This document shows, in pieces, positions 35,974-46,208 of a DNA stretch of 64,000 bases (position 1 is its first letter; each line of letters begins with the position of its first letter). Made by a program: the position numbers and the translations under genes. Below the pieces are notes generated by a model. The model saw nothing but the letters and a program-made list of their open reading frames with translations. It was not told where the DNA came from and did no database searches. The stretch comes from Bisgaard Taxon 45. Its GTDB lineage: Bacteria; Pseudomonadota; Gammaproteobacteria; Enterobacterales; Pasteurellaceae. The stretch spans positions 1 to 64,000 of the forward strand of contig JAQAHH010000004.1 of the NCBI GenBank assembly GCA_030783905.1, read 5' to 3'.

Positions 35974-36738
35974 TTACCGAGTTAATGTATTACACATTAA
36001 TTTAGGTAGCTTATCGAGAAAGAGACTGGGTGCGGGTTGATCACAAATCACCGTATCAAAGGCAGAAAGCTCGGCAATATAGGCTTGTTCAACTTGATTA
36101 AATTTACTGTGATCCACCAGCAAAAAGGCTTGTTGTGTTTTCGCCATCGCCTTTTGCTTCGCTTTAGCCTCATCAAAATTAAAACAAGTTACCCCTTGCT
36201 TGATATCAACACCCGCTGCGGAGATAAAAGCTTTGTTCGTGCAAATCATCTCTAACTCACTATGACGTTGAATGTTATTTAAGAATGCATTATGACGAGA
36301 ATAGTGACCGCCACACAAAATCAACTCACAATTTGGCTTGTCCTGTAACGCTAAAAAGGCATTAATTGAGCAACACAGCGCAGTAAATTTCAACCCATCA
36401 TCAATGTGTGTTGCAATAAAAGGAATCGTTGAACCACAATCAAAAAAAACCACGTCACCCTCTTCAATCAGGGACGCGGCTAATTTACCTAAATACATTT
36501 TTTCAGCGGTATGTTTTTCTTGTTGCTCAAAGATCCGATAACCTCTATGCCCATGCATTTTGGGATCTTTAACAATATAACCGCCTAATAAAATCACTGA
36601 GCTTGCACAAGAAACCAGATCACGTCGAATGGTCATTTCAGAGACATTCAACATCTCTGCCGCATCTCGCAGATGAAGTTTATCCATTTGCTTAAGTAGA
36701 AGTTCCAATTTCTGAATGCGAGAAGTCATTTTTTCCAT
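35974..36738 (-). CDS. deoR: DeoR-family regulator of deoxyribose/nucleoside catabolism
   Basis: A 254-residue DeoR-type repressor: an N-terminal HTH at about residues 20-45 (LHLRDAAEMLNVSEMTIRRDL) and a C-terminal sugar-phosphate-binding DeoRC domain (FFDCGSTIPFIA). It starts 18 bases after deoC and shares its transcript, so control of deoC by deoxyribose-5-phosphate is the likely role. A second in-frame ATG three codons later is also possible. The operon lacks deoA, deoB and deoD, which must lie elsewhere if present. Confidence 0.9.
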   Translation of the reverse strand: MEKMTSRIQKLELLLKQMDKLHLRDAAEMLNVSEMTIRRDLVSCASSVILLGGYIVKDPKMHGHRGYRIFEQQEKHTAEKMYLGKLAASLIEEGDVVFFDCGSTIPFIATHIDDGLKFTALCCSINAFLALQDKPNCELILCGGHYSRHNAFLNNIQRHSELEMICTNKAFISAAGVDIKQGVTCFNFDEAKAKQKAMAKTQQAFLLVDHSKFNQVEQAYIAELSAFDTVICDQPAPSLFLDKLPKLMCNTLTR

Positions 36739-36756
36739 AGCAAGCTCAGGGATTTA

Positions 36757-37428
36757 TTAATAGGTACTACTTACATCCTGTAAACCATGAATAATCGCAA
36801 TCCCTGCACTTGCGCCAATACGAGTAGCACCTGCATTAATCATTGCAATGGCTGTTTCCGTATCACGCACCCCGCCAGACGCTTTTACTCCAATATCGCC
36901 TACGGTTTGTTTCATCAGAGCAACATCTTCCGTTGTTGCACCACCACGATTGAAACCTGTTGAGGTTTTGACAAACGCTACATTAAGCGCTTTACAAATT
37001 TCACATGCTTTGACAATTTCTTCTTTTGTTAATAAGCATGTTTCTAAAATCACTTTTAACGGTTTGCCTGCACAAGCCGTTAACACGGTTGCAATATCTT
37101 TTTCCACAGCATCCCATTTATTTGATTTGATCCAACCTACGTTAATGACCATATCAATTTCATCCGCGCCCGCTTTGATCGCCTCTGTCGTTTCAAAAGC
37201 TTTCACCGCGCTTAAATTCGCACCTAATGGAAACCCCACCACGGTACAGATTTTTACTGACGTACCCGCTAACTGTTGTTTCGCTAACGGAATATAGGCT
37301 GAATTAATGCAGACGGACCAAAATTGATGTGTGATCGCCTCATCGCATAATTGAATAATATCTTGTTCCGTTTTTTCTGCTGTTAACGCAGTATGATCGA
37401 TAAACTGTGCAATGTTCTTTGCTTCCAT
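36757..37428 (-). CDS. deoC: Deoxyribose-phosphate aldolase
   Basis: DeoC splits 2-deoxyribose-5-phosphate to acetaldehyde and glyceraldehyde-3-phosphate. The 223-residue protein has the Schiff-base lysine in FVKTSTGF and the second active-site lysine in [10 protein letters not shown], with GFPLGAN nearer the start. AAGGAAAG precedes the ATG. The upstream region has a TATAAT with no -35 and two CRP-like sites. Confidence 0.96.
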   Translation of the reverse strand: MEAKNIAQFIDHTALTAEKTEQDIIQLCDEAITHQFWSVCINSAYIPLAKQQLAGTSVKICTVVGFPLGANLSAVKAFETTEAIKAGADEIDMVINVGWIKSNKWDAVEKDIATVLTACAGKPLKVILETCLLTKEEIVKACEICKALNVAFVKTSTGFNRGGATTEDVALMKQTVGDIGVKASGGVRDTETAIAMINAGATRIGASAGIAIIHGLQDVSSTY

Positions 37429-37476
37429 ACGTCTTTCCTTATTGACAATTTAGTCATACCTAAATGATATGCGCAT

Positions 37477-37548
37477 ATTATACACGAAAATAAAACAGAA
37501 AATGTGACAAAGTTAACAAAAAATTATTTTTTTGTGATTAAAATAACA
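37477..37548 (-). promoter_or_regulatory. deoC promoter with two CRP-like sites
   Basis: On the minus strand TATAAT lies at 37477-37482 with no recognisable -35. Two CRP-like motifs, TGTGA-N6-TAACA, occur at 37503-37518 and 37533-37548, each matching the TGTGA/TCACA pattern at 9 of 10 key bases, with centres 30 bp apart. With a start near 37469, the centres fall near -41.5 and -71.5, the classic class II and class I positions. Confidence 0.65.
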
Positions 37549-37780
37549 ATAAAACTAGCGTCTGCTCTTGTTACCTCAAATATGATCTCGCCCCCCCTCT
37601 GGCACAACACGTTATTCTTTCTAAGAATAAGCATCAAAAAGGCTTAAACATAGGGCATTTATCCTGCAAAAACAGTAAAAATACACGGTACATTTTCGAA
37701 TAAAGTCAAAAATACTTAAACACAACTCGATGAAAATCCATTACAATACGGTGAGTATTAACCAACAGAGGACAAGCTTT

Positions 37781-38713
37781 ATGATTATCGTAACTGGCGG
37801 TGCAGGTTTTATTGGAAGTAACATTGTGAAGGCTCTAAACGAATTAGGCCGGACAGATATTTTAGTGGTAGATAATTTAAAAGATGGTACAAAATTCGCC
37901 AATTTAGTGGATTTGGATATTGCTGATTATTGTGATAAAGAAGATTTTATTGCCTCGATCATCGCTGGCGATGACTTAGGTGATATCGAGGTCATTTTCC
38001 ATGAAGGTGCCTGTTCAGCCACCACCGAGTGGGATGGCAAGTATATGATGCAAAACAACTATGAATATTCAAAAGAGTTACTGCATTATTGTTTAGATCG
38101 TGAGATTCCATTTTTCTATGCCTCTTCTGCGGCAACCTATGGCGATAAAACTGAATTCCGTGAAGAACGTGAATTTGAAGCACCATTAAATGTGTACGGT
38201 TACTCCAAATTCTTATTTGATCAATATGTGCGTGCTATTTTGCCAGAAGCGAACTCACCAGTTTGTGGCTTCCGTTATTTCAATGTGTATGGACCGCGTG
38301 AAAACCATAAAGGATCAATGGCAAGCGTCGCATTCCATTTAAATAACCAAATTTTAAAAGGAGACAATCCAAAATTATTCGCGGGTAGCGAACACTTCCG
38401 CCGTGATTTTGTGTATGTGGGCGATGTGGCCGCGGTGAATATTTGGTGTTGGCAAAACAAGGTTTCGGGCATTTATAACTTGGGTACAGGCAATGCAGAG
38501 TCGTTCCTTGAAGTCGCTAAAGCGGTGGTGACCTTCCATGGTAAAACGGAAGCGGATATAGAGACCATTCCATTCCCAGAGCATTTAAAAAGCCGTTACC
38601 AAGAATACACTCAAGCCAATTTAGACAAATTGCGTGCTGCTGGTTATGACAAGCCGTTTAAAACCGTCGCACAAGGTGTGGCAGAATATATGGCGTGGTT
38701 AAACCGCAAGTAA
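37781..38713 (+). CDS. hldD: ADP-L-glycero-D-manno-heptose 6-epimerase
   Basis: HldD epimerises ADP-D,D-heptose to ADP-L,D-heptose, the last step before heptose transfer to lipid A-Kdo. I start at the ATG at 37781 ([12 protein letters not shown]), with AGAGGA upstream; 17 codons open above it are not conserved. The 310-residue length equals E. coli HldD. The NAD motif GGAGFIG, Ser in [10 protein letters not shown] and YGYSK (Tyr139, Lys143) of extended short-chain dehydrogenases are all present. It stands alone with a terminator behind it. Confidence 0.96.
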   Translation: MIIVTGGAGFIGSNIVKALNELGRTDILVVDNLKDGTKFANLVDLDIADYCDKEDFIASIIAGDDLGDIEVIFHEGACSATTEWDGKYMMQNNYEYSKELLHYCLDREIPFFYASSAATYGDKTEFREEREFEAPLNVYGYSKFLFDQYVRAILPEANSPVCGFRYFNVYGPRENHKGSMASVAFHLNNQILKGDNPKLFAGSEHFRRDFVYVGDVAAVNIWCWQNKVSGIYNLGTGNAESFLEVAKAVVTFHGKTEADIETIPFPEHLKSRYQEYTQANLDKLRAAGYDKPFKTVAQGVAEYMAWLNRK

Positions 38714-38735
38714 TCGTATTCGCTTTCCAGTATGT

Positions 38736-38762
38736 GGCGTCCCAAATGGGGCGCTCTTTTTT
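38736..38762 (+). terminator. Terminator of hldD
   Basis: A 7-bp stem GCGTCCC / GGGGCGC (one G-T pair) with loop AAAT (38736-38753), then TCTTTTTTT. Confidence 0.85.
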
Positions 38763-38785
38763 GTCATGAAAAATCGTTAAAACAC

Positions 38786-38794
38786 ACCGCACTT
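38786..38794 (-). repeat. DNA uptake signal core beside the uhpT CRP site
   Basis: ACCGCACTT lies two bases before the TGTGA half of the CRP site upstream of uhpT. Confidence 0.88.
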
Positions 38795-38795
38795 T

Positions 38796-38900
38796 TGTGA
38801 TCTATCTCACAAAAAAGTCCTCCCCCTGTTAAAATTAGGAATTATTCCTAATGTAGGTAAAGTATCTTCTCACGCCAGCTCGCACTGATTTTCTTATAGT
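38796..38900 (+). promoter_or_regulatory. uhpT control region: CRP site, inverted repeat for UhpA, -10
   Basis: A perfect CRP consensus TGTGATCTATCTCACA lies at 38796-38811. A 17-base perfect inverted repeat TTAGGAATTATTCCTAA lies at 38835-38851. A -10 TATAGT is at 38895-38900 with no good -35. With a start near 38907 the CRP site is centred about -103.5 and the repeat about -64, the same positions as CRP and the UhpA element at E. coli uhpT. Confidence 0.75.
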
Positions 38901-38935
38901 GATGCCAATATTTTTCATTTAATGAGAGGCAAAAC

Positions 38936-40315
38936 ATGCTTAGCTTTTTACAAGAAATCAGAAAACCTACGCTGGATCTACCCGTCGAAGAGCGTCGTAA
39001 AATGTGGTTTAAACCCTTTATGCAGTCTTATTTGGTGGTCTTTATTGGTTATATGGCGATGTATTTAATTCGCAAAAATTTCAATATTGCACAAAATGAT
39101 TTAATCGAAACCTATGGTTTAACCAAAACCCAACTCGGTATGATCGGCTTAGGCTTTTCCATTACTTATGGGATAGGCAAAACCATCGTGTCTTATTATG
39201 CTGATGGCAAAAATACCAAACAATTCGTGCCTTTTATGCTGATTTTATCCGCTATTTGTATGCTAGGTTTTAGTGCCAGTATGGGTTCGGGCAGTGTGAG
39301 TTTATTTTTAATGATCGCCTTTTACGCACTAAGTGGTTTCTTTCAAAGTACAGGTGGCCCTTCAAGCTATTCCACCATCACCAAATGGACACCACGTAAT
39401 AAACGGGGAACCTACTTAGGTTTTTGGAATCTTTCTCACAACGTCGGTGGGGCCGCGGCCGCCGCTGTTGCATTGTTTGGTGCGAATGTGTTCTTTGATG
39501 GTCATGTCATAGGCATGTTTATTTTTCCTTCAATCATTGCCTTAATTGTTGGTTTTTTTGGCTTACGCTATGGCAGTGACTCACCAGAATCCTATGGTTT
39601 AGGTAAAGCTGAAGAGTTATTTGGTGAGCCGTTAAGTGAAGAAGATTTAGCCACTGAGCAAAACCAATTAACCAAATGGCAAACCTTCGTACAATATATT
39701 TTGAAAAACAAGGTGATTTGGTTGTTATGTTTTGCCAATATTTTCTTGTACATCGTGCGTATTGGTATCGATCAATGGTCACCAGTCTATGCCTATCAAG
39801 AATTAGGGTTTTCCAAAGATGCAGCCATTTCAGGCTTTGCCTTATTTGAAGTAGGGGCGTTAGTCGGCACATTCTTATGGGGCTATTTGTCCGACTTAGC
39901 CAATGGTCGCCGTGGGTTAACTGCTTGCGTGGCATTGATTCTGATTGTCTTTACCTTGGAATTTTATCAATTCGCTACCAACGAAGTGATGTATCTGTGT
40001 GCATTGTTTGTGTTAGGCTTCTTGGTCTTTGGTCCACAATTACTCATCGGGGTTGCCGCTGTGGGCTTTGTCCCGAAAAAAGCGATTAGTGTGGCAGATG
40101 GCGTAAAAGGTACCTTTGCTTACTTAATTGGTGATAGCTTTGCTAAACTAGGCCTAGGTATGATTGCGGATGGTACGCCTATTTTCGGTTTAACGGGTTG
40201 GGCAGGCACCTTTGCTGCACTAAATATTTCTGCAATCGTTTGCATGGTACTACTTGTCTTTGTTGCCATTGCAGAAGAGAAGAAAATCCGTAAAATAAAA
40301 GCGCAATCCAAATAA
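38936..40315 (+). CDS. uhpT: Hexose phosphate antiporter UhpT
   Basis: UhpT takes up glucose-6-phosphate and related sugar phosphates in exchange for phosphate; it also admits fosfomycin. The 459-residue major-facilitator protein has about 12 membrane segments and the organophosphate:phosphate antiporter signatures RKNFN near residue 46 and [30 protein letters not shown] around 135-160. It was called UhpT rather than GlpT because of the adjacent uhpABC. Here it is first in the locus, whereas E. coli has uhpABC before uhpT. Confidence 0.93.
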   Translation: MLSFLQEIRKPTLDLPVEERRKMWFKPFMQSYLVVFIGYMAMYLIRKNFNIAQNDLIETYGLTKTQLGMIGLGFSITYGIGKTIVSYYADGKNTKQFVPFMLILSAICMLGFSASMGSGSVSLFLMIAFYALSGFFQSTGGPSSYSTITKWTPRNKRGTYLGFWNLSHNVGGAAAAAVALFGANVFFDGHVIGMFIFPSIIALIVGFFGLRYGSDSPESYGLGKAEELFGEPLSEEDLATEQNQLTKWQTFVQYILKNKVIWLLCFANIFLYIVRIGIDQWSPVYAYQELGFSKDAAISGFALFEVGALVGTFLWGYLSDLANGRRGLTACVALILIVFTLEFYQFATNEVMYLCALFVLGFLVFGPQLLIGVAAVGFVPKKAISVADGVKGTFAYLIGDSFAKLGLGMIADGTPIFGLTGWAGTFAALNISAIVCMVLLVFVAIAEEKKIRKIKAQSK

Positions 40316-40333
40316 CGCGAACTCGTATCACAT

Positions 40334-40362
40334 AAAAGTGCGGTTAATTTGACCGCACTTTT
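40334..40362. terminator. Inverted uptake-signal hairpin between uhpT and uhpA
   Basis: An 11-bp stem AAAAGTGCGGT (40334-40344) / ACCGCACTTTT (40352-40362) with a 7-base loop, followed by two more Ts. It can limit read-through from strongly induced uhpT into the regulators, or end uhpT fully if uhpA has its own promoter. Confidence 0.85.
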
Positions 40363-40383
40363 TTCATGTTGAGGAGAAGAGAA

Positions 40384-40989
40384 ATGATTAAGGTGGCTTT
40401 AATTGATGATCACGTCATTGTACGCTCAGGCTTTGCCCAATTACTCGCCTTAGAAAAGGATATTCAAGTGGTAGGCGAATTTGGTTCTGCCAAAGAAGCG
40501 CGTCAACAATTGCCTTGTGTCCGCCCAGATGTATGCATTATTGATATTTCGATGCCCGATGAAACGGGTTTAGAATTACTGAAAGCGATCCCCTCTGGCA
40601 TTCACTGTATTATGCTCAGCGTCAATGACTCCGATATTATGGTGCGTAAAGCGTTAGAATTGGGTGCGAAGGGTTATTTAAGTAAACGTTGTCACCCTGA
40701 TGAACTGATTCAGGCAGTACATGCTGTGTTTGCTGGCGGACTGTATTTAATGCCCGAACTCACGTCAAAGCTCGTCAATCCTGTCTCCTCTGGCACCCAA
40801 CAGCTCACCAAACGAGAACTCGAAGTCTGTGAATTATTAACCGCGGGTTTTAATGCCAAAGAAATTGCCGAACAACTGAATTTGAGTTTCAAAACCGTAC
40901 ATGTCCATCGAGCCAATGCGATGAGTAAACTCAATGTAAAAAATAATGTGGAACTCGCCAATTTTTTTCACGATGCTGAACGCTTATGA
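40384..40989 (+). CDS. uhpA: Response regulator UhpA
   Basis: UhpA activates uhpT when phosphorylated. The start is the ATG at 40384 with GAGGAGAAG before it; six codons upstream are open but unlikely. The 201-residue protein has receiver residues Asp9, Asp54 ([12 protein letters not shown]) and a Lys in a switch position, then a LuxR/NarL HTH at about 137-195 ([25 protein letters not shown]). It overlaps uhpB by 4 bases (ATGA). Confidence 0.94.
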   Translation: MIKVALIDDHVIVRSGFAQLLALEKDIQVVGEFGSAKEARQQLPCVRPDVCIIDISMPDETGLELLKAIPSGIHCIMLSVNDSDIMVRKALELGAKGYLSKRCHPDELIQAVHAVFAGGLYLMPELTSKLVNPVSSGTQQLTKRELEVCELLTAGFNAKEIAEQLNLSFKTVHVHRANAMSKLNVKNNVELANFFHDAERL

Positions 40990-42512
40990 GTAATCTGTTT
41001 ACGTTAATTTATAGCTGGTTTCTGATTACTTGCACCTATTTCTGCTTATGGGGTGTGTCAGATTATCTGTTGCACGATGCTCGCTTAGCCTTTTTGTTTT
41101 TGCCTTTTGCCTTACGGCTAGGGCTTTGTTTACATCTTCGTCCTTCTCTCTGGTTCGCTCCGCTATTAGCCGAAATAAGCGTAGTCCTGTTTGTCTCCTT
41201 GGCAGAGCAAACTCACGATTATTTGCCTTTGCTGCTATTAAGTGCGGTCAGTTTTCCAGTCGTTTTATTACTCCAACCTTATTATCAAGGCAAACAAGGG
41301 TTTAAGTTACTATTACAAGGTATCTTGGCACTCAGTTTGAGCCTACTCAATGCATTAGTGCTGTTCTGTTTAGATGCGCCTTTTGCTTACAGTATATTAG
41401 TCAGTTTTACCGGTGCATTATTGCTGCTACCGATGTGCTATTTACTGCAAGATTTTTTATTTGCACGGCAATGGATCCCGCTCACCGCCCGTTTTATTCA
41501 CCACCCGATCGCCTTACGTAGCAAACATATTGTGGTCTATACCCTATTACTCATTTTAAATATTCTGATCCAAACCTATTTACCTCATCAATTTAACCGT
41601 TTTAGCCTGTTCTTTTTAGCGATTCCCATTATTTTATTAGCCTATTATTACGGCTGGCAGGGTGCATTACTCGGCTCATTAATCAATAGTGTGGCATTAA
41701 TGGCCTCCACACAGCATTTTTCCCATTTAGCGCTGTCGGACTTACTCCTATCCCTTTGTGCACAAACCATTACTGGGATCTTTCTTGGGCTCGCCATTCA
41801 GCATCAACGGGAACTCAATCAACATTTAGGCATGGAGCTCACGCGTAACCGTGCCTTAACCCATCAACTCATCAGCAGTGAAGAAACGATTCGCAAAGAA
41901 TTAGCCCGCGAATTACACGATCAGATCGGACAAAACATCACAGCCATTCGCACACAAGCGAGTATTTTGAAACGGCTCAATCCAGCCGCACAAGAACAAC
42001 AAAGTGCGAATAGGATCGAACAATTATCCTTGAATATTTATGATAGTGTCAGAGGCTTACTCAATCGCTTGCGTCCACGTGTTTTGGACGATTTGCCACT
42101 CCAACAGGTGCTACAAAATGTGTTAGATGAATTAGGTTTCGCTCAACAGCAGATACACTGCCAGTTTGAGTGGCATAATCCACAACAACTTGCTCTCGAT
42201 CCGCTATTAGACATCACGCTTTATCGCCTCTATCAAGAAGCATTAAATAATATCATCAAACACGCCCAAGCAACTGAAATTCATATTAGCGTCCAGATTG
42301 GTCAACAGATAATCCTCTCCATTCAAGATAACGGCAAAGGCTTTGACATCAATCAACCAGTCGCAGGCTTAGGCTTACGTGGTATGCAGGAGCGCGTGGC
42401 ACTCATTGGTGGAACATTTCAGCTCCGCTCCCAAATGGCGCAAGCATCGACAGATTCTGTTTCATCCTCACCACAAGGCACCTCCCTTGTGATCACGTTA
42501 CCGCGATTTTAA
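40986..42512 (+). CDS. uhpB: Sensor histidine kinase UhpB
   Basis: UhpB is the membrane kinase that phosphorylates UhpA when UhpC signals external glucose-6-phosphate. The 508-residue protein has an N-terminal half of about eight hydrophobic segments (MASE1-like), then the dimerisation box with the phospho-His in [13 protein letters not shown] (near residue 315), and a HATPase domain with DNGKGFD and [11 protein letters not shown]. It overlaps uhpA and is 2 bases before uhpC. An uptake signal core lies inside at 41240-41248. Confidence 0.93.
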   Translation: MSNLFTLIYSWFLITCTYFCLWGVSDYLLHDARLAFLFLPFALRLGLCLHLRPSLWFAPLLAEISVVLFVSLAEQTHDYLPLLLLSAVSFPVVLLLQPYYQGKQGFKLLLQGILALSLSLLNALVLFCLDAPFAYSILVSFTGALLLLPMCYLLQDFLFARQWIPLTARFIHHPIALRSKHIVVYTLLLILNILIQTYLPHQFNRFSLFFLAIPIILLAYYYGWQGALLGSLINSVALMASTQHFSHLALSDLLLSLCAQTITGIFLGLAIQHQRELNQHLGMELTRNRALTHQLISSEETIRKELARELHDQIGQNITAIRTQASILKRLNPAAQEQQSANRIEQLSLNIYDSVRGLLNRLRPRVLDDLPLQQVLQNVLDELGFAQQQIHCQFEWHNPQQLALDPLLDITLYRLYQEALNNIIKHAQATEIHISVQIGQQIILSIQDNGKGFDINQPVAGLGLRGMQERVALIGGTFQLRSQMAQASTDSVSSSPQGTSLVITLPRF

Positions 42513-42514
42513 TT

Positions 42515-43804
42515 ATGTCAATACAACACGTTTCTCAAATCGACCGCACTTATCGTTATTGGCGACTTCATCTGATGATAGCGATGTATGTCGGCTATGC
42601 GGGTTTTTATCTCACGCGGAAAAGCCTGAATTATGCCATGCCCGCCTTAATGGACGATTTAGGCATTGATAAAAATGCGATTGGACTGATGGCAACTTTA
42701 TTTTATCTCACCTATGGCTTATCCAAATTTGTCTCTGGGCTTTTTTCCGACCAAGCCAATCCACGCTACATTATGGCAATCGGCTTGCTGATGACCGGGA
42801 TCACCAATATTTTATTCGGCTTATCCAGTTCCGTATTGATGCTGACGTCGCTTTGGATCATCAATGCTTGGTTTCAGGGCTGGGGTTGGCCAGCTTGTTC
42901 TAAATTCCTCACCACTTGGTATTCCCGTAGTGAGCGTGGCTTATGGTGGTCAATTTGGAACACCGCACATCATGTAGGCGGTGCATTAATTCCGTTACTT
43001 GTGGGCTATCTCACCTTACATTATAGCTGGCGACATGGATTTATTGTAGCTGGTGGATTAGTCATTCTGATCGCTGTCTTTTTACTGTGGCGTTTGCCTA
43101 GTACCCCGCGTGCATTGGGTTTACCGAGTATTGGACAATGGCGTAATGATCCCTTAGAACTGGCGCAAGAAGCTGAAGGGCGCGATTTAACCTGGCGCCA
43201 AATCTTGCGGGACTATGTGTTCTACAATAAATATATTTGGTTACTGGCGATGAGTTATGCCTTAGTGTATTTGGTCCGTACGGCGATTAATGACTGGGGC
43301 AATATCTATCTCAGCGAGCGCTATCACTATGACTTAGTTACTGCGAACAGTGCACTTTCTTTATTCGAAATTGGCGGTTTTGTGGGTTCGCTCGCTGCTG
43401 GCTGGGGTTCAGACAAACTGTTTTCTAGTAATCGAGGACCGATGGCATTGATCTTCGCTATTGGTATTTTCTTCTCTATTACCGCACTCTGGCTGATGCC
43501 AAAAGAAAACGTGCTACTCCAATCTGGCTTATTTTTCTGCGTTGGCTTTTTTGTGTTTGGTCCACAAATGTTAATCGGCATGGCGGCGGCGGAATGTTCA
43601 CATAAACAAACCGCTGGCACGGCCACAGGGTTTGTTGGACTCTTTGCCTATCTCGGTGCAGCCCTCGCTGGCTATCCCCTTGCTCTGATTACACAAACCT
43701 TTCATTGGACAGGCTTTTTCATTGTCATTTCCTGCTGCGCGTTTGCCATTGCGTTACTGCTCTTACCGTTTTTGACGGTGCAGCCGAATCAATCGTCCTA
43801 TTAA
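42515..43804 (+). CDS. uhpC: Glucose-6-phosphate receptor UhpC
   Basis: UhpC resembles UhpT but works as the sensor that binds external glucose-6-phosphate and activates UhpB. The 429-residue major-facilitator protein has about 12 segments and family motifs TRKSLNYAMPALM and GWGWPACSKFLTTWYSRSERGLWWSIWN-like around residues 122-150. Its place after uhpB supports UhpC rather than a second transporter. An uptake signal core overlaps codons 10-12. It converges on the CDF gene with no clear terminator in the 46-base gap. Confidence 0.92.
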   Translation: MSIQHVSQIDRTYRYWRLHLMIAMYVGYAGFYLTRKSLNYAMPALMDDLGIDKNAIGLMATLFYLTYGLSKFVSGLFSDQANPRYIMAIGLLMTGITNILFGLSSSVLMLTSLWIINAWFQGWGWPACSKFLTTWYSRSERGLWWSIWNTAHHVGGALIPLLVGYLTLHYSWRHGFIVAGGLVILIAVFLLWRLPSTPRALGLPSIGQWRNDPLELAQEAEGRDLTWRQILRDYVFYNKYIWLLAMSYALVYLVRTAINDWGNIYLSERYHYDLVTANSALSLFEIGGFVGSLAAGWGSDKLFSSNRGPMALIFAIGIFFSITALWLMPKENVLLQSGLFFCVGFFVFGPQMLIGMAAAECSHKQTAGTATGFVGLFAYLGAALAGYPLALITQTFHWTGFFIVISCCAFAIALLLLPFLTVQPNQSSY

Positions 43805-43850
43805 ATCAAAAAGTACGCGCCCCAAATGCATGAGATTGACCATATATTGA

Positions 43851-44453
43851 TTATTGCAAACTCAACACCGCCTCTTTTGTCACGGCATAACCACTTCGCA
43901 AAATAAATAAACTGAGGATCAAACTGGCAACAATATCGACCCACAGCCATCCCAAAAAGACAATGCTCAATCCTGCGATAATCGCCACAATGGAGCCAAG
44001 TAAATCGGCTAATACATGCAAATATGCGGCTCGCAGATTTAAATTATGCAAATCACCTTTCAGCATCAACCATGCCACTAACGCATTTACGCCTAATCCT
44101 AATATCGCCACAATTAACATTGGCAACGATTGGATCGTTTGCGGATATTGCCAACGCTCAATCGCCTCCCCAATAATACACAACGCGACCACTATTAAAG
44201 AAATCCCATTCAATACAGCAATACGACTTTGATTTTGGGGACTTAAATACAACGCAATCAAAGCAATCAATAAAGCGAAACTGTCATTTGCCATATGCCC
44301 TGCATCTGCGATGAGTGCTAAACTTTTAAAATAATACCCGCCTAACAACTCCACCATCATAAAAATACTAATCAGCGTAAAGCTGATGGCTAACACCTTA
44401 CGATTACGGGTATGGGCGTGGTGACGATGTGGATGAGAATGTTGATGTGCCAT
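43851..44453 (-). CDS. Cation diffusion facilitator without C-terminal domain
   Basis: A 200-residue divalent-metal efflux protein of the CDF family, with six hydrophobic segments and a His-rich N terminus (HQHSHPHRHHAHTR). Zinc-site motifs are present: DAGHMAND in segment 2 and HVLAD in segment 5, both HxxxD, typical of Zn2+ transporters. The protein ends right after segment 6 and lacks the usual cytoplasmic domain of about 90 residues. No remnant of that domain follows the TAA in any frame I checked, so it looks like a short form, not a fresh truncation. ZitB/CzcD-like function is inferred. Confidence 0.82.
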   Translation of the reverse strand: MAHQHSHPHRHHAHTRNRKVLAISFTLISIFMMVELLGGYYFKSLALIADAGHMANDSFALLIALIALYLSPQNQSRIAVLNGISLIVVALCIIGEAIERWQYPQTIQSLPMLIVAILGLGVNALVAWLMLKGDLHNLNLRAAYLHVLADLLGSIVAIIAGLSIVFLGWLWVDIVASLILSLFILRSGYAVTKEAVLSLQ

Positions 44454-44491
44454 AGCCTGTCCTTTTCATCAAAGGGGATAGTATGATGTTA

Positions 44492-44510
44492 TTGCGTTGA
44501 TCAAACGCAA
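44492..44510. repeat. Inverted repeat upstream of the CDF gene
   Basis: TTGCGTT and AACGCAA (7-bp arms, centre GATCA) lie about 40 bases upstream of the CDF start. It may be an operator for a metal regulator, but it matches no consensus I know. Confidence 0.4.
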
Positions 44511-44623
44511 CTGCACAACGGGTGAATTATCTCATCCATCATAACAGCAAGTCAGTGGAAAGCATAGAGATGGCAAAGCGAACGGTATCGGAGACCGGCA
44601 CGGCGCAATAAAGCCGCTCACAT

Positions 44624-44664
44624 AAAAGAGCGGTTAAAATTTTGGCTATTTTAACCGCTCTTTT
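44624..44664. terminator. Strong terminator of mnmA, bidirectional
   Basis: A 16-bp perfect stem (44624-44639 / 44649-44664) with a 9-base loop, and A/T runs on both sides. The stem holds GAGCGGTT rather than the uptake signal. Confidence 0.93.
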
Positions 44665-44678
44665 CTTGACCTGTCAGG

Positions 44679-45830
44679 CTATTTGATTTGTGTTTCAATC
44701 ACCCCGCCACCAAGGCAAACTTCACCTTGATAAAATACGGCAGATTGCCCCGGGGTAACCGCAATTTGTGGTTCATCAAACAGCACGCGAATGGTTTGAT
44801 CGTCAATCGGTTGAATTTCACAAGGAATATCTTCTTGACGATAACGAGTTTTGACGGTGCAACGGAGTGGCTGACGAATCGGTTGGCGATCCACCCAATG
44901 TAGTTGACTGGCGATTAAGCCTGAAGACAATAAGGCAGAATTATCATGCCCTTGTGCTACGATTAACACATTATTGAGCAAATCTTTTTCTACCACATAG
45001 AACGGATCTTCACTCATACCTTTTACACCACCAATGCCGAGCCCTTTACGCTGTCCAAGGGTATGATACATCAAACCATCATGGCGACCGACCACTTTAC
45101 CGTCAACGGTTTTAATTTCCCCCGGCTGTGCGGGTAAATAACGCGCCAAGAAATCTTTAAATTTACGTTCACCAATAAAACAAATCCCGGTGGAATCTTT
45201 TTTCTTCGCTGTGGCTAAACCTAAATCTTCCGCAATAGCACGTACAATGGGTTTCTCAATTTCCCCTACAGGGAATAAACTTTGTGCCACTTGATCTTGG
45301 CTTAACGTATATAAGAAATAGCTTTGGTCTTTATTATTGTCTAAACCTCGCAAAAGTTGGCATTGTCCGTCTTTCTCACCACGGCGAACATAATGCCCCG
45401 TGGCAATATAATCCGCACCAAGATCTTCTGCCGCATAGTCTAAAAAGGCTTTGAATTTAATTTCTTTATTACACAAAATATCGGGATTAGGGGTACGCCC
45501 TGCTTTATATTCTTGTAAAAAATGTTCGAAAACATTATCCCAATATTCGGCAGCAAAATTGATTTTATGTAGTTTGATACCGAGTTTATCGCAAACGGCT
45601 TGTGCATCGGCAAGATCAGCGGCCGCCGTACAATAGTCGGTGTCATCGTCTTCTTCCCAGTTCTTCATAAACAAGCCTTCCACTTGATAGCCTTGTTGTT
45701 GAAGAATAAATGCAGACACGGAGGAATCTACCCCTCCAGACATACCACAGATAACTTTTTTCTTGCTATTTTCCGCCAATTGTCCTGCACTGAGTGGCGG
45801 AAAATGCGTTGCATAAGTGTTTGATTTCAT
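44679..45830 (-). CDS. mnmA: tRNA-specific 2-thiouridylase MnmA
   Basis: MnmA uses ATP and sulfur from TusE to make 2-thiouridine at wobble U34 of tRNA-Lys, -Glu and -Gln. The 383-residue protein has the PP-loop SGGVDSS, catalytic cysteines in ILCNKEIKF and [12 protein letters not shown], and a normal C-terminal beta-barrel. It starts with about 20 residues before the conserved [11 protein letters not shown], slightly longer than E. coli; the ATG at 45830 is the only good start before that motif apart from none internal. TusBCD of the same relay is encoded at 30694-31730. Confidence 0.95.
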   Translation of the reverse strand: MKSNTYATHFPPLSAGQLAENSKKKVICGMSGGVDSSVSAFILQQQGYQVEGLFMKNWEEDDDTDYCTAAADLADAQAVCDKLGIKLHKINFAAEYWDNVFEHFLQEYKAGRTPNPDILCNKEIKFKAFLDYAAEDLGADYIATGHYVRRGEKDGQCQLLRGLDNNKDQSYFLYTLSQDQVAQSLFPVGEIEKPIVRAIAEDLGLATAKKKDSTGICFIGERKFKDFLARYLPAQPGEIKTVDGKVVGRHDGLMYHTLGQRKGLGIGGVKGMSEDPFYVVEKDLLNNVLIVAQGHDNSALLSSGLIASQLHWVDRQPIRQPLRCTVKTRYRQEDIPCEIQPIDDQTIRVLFDEPQIAVTPGQSAVFYQGEVCLGGGVIETQIK

Positions 45831-45944
45831 ATTACTTTAATTCAGGTTGTATGCGTGCTATCACACGACATTGAGGAACTAAGGGCTTTGTATCTACGTG
45901 CTGATACAAAGCCCCCAATACGACTTGTTTCAGGCTTGAAAGTG

Positions 45945-46199
45945 TTATTTTACTTCATAAAAGTGCGGTGCTTTTTTGGCAAATTTCTGCTCATATTCCG
46001 CTTGTGCTGATTGATCGCCCGCATCAAGCTTTGCTTGCAGATTATCACAAGGCTCTTCACAGTCACAGACTTTTTTCAAGCCTAAGGCTGAAATGCCACC
46101 ACAACTTCCAGCAATGGTTTTGCGTTGGATAATATAGCCAATTGCCATTCCCGCAATGATCAATAAAAAGAGGCCGAACGTAATTAAAAAAAGTTGCAT
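45945..46199 (-). CDS. nqrM: Na+-NQR maturation protein NqrM
   Basis: NqrM is needed to deliver iron to the NqrD/NqrE iron centre. The 84-residue protein has one N-terminal membrane helix and then the cysteine motif C-GG ... CDCEEPC (about residues 33-51) that defines the family (formerly DUF539). It is 9 bases after apbE and closes the nqr operon. An uptake signal core is inside at 45961-45969. Confidence 0.92.
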   Translation of the reverse strand: MQLFLITFGLFLLIIAGMAIGYIIQRKTIAGSCGGISALGLKKVCDCEEPCDNLQAKLDAGDQSAQAEYEQKFAKKAPHFYEVK

Positions 46200-46208
46200 G
46201 AGGTTATC

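Noticed and set aside
43805..43850. Remnant of a C-terminal CDF domain after the stop
   Set aside because: The 46 bases before uhpC ends show no match to that domain in any frame I read.
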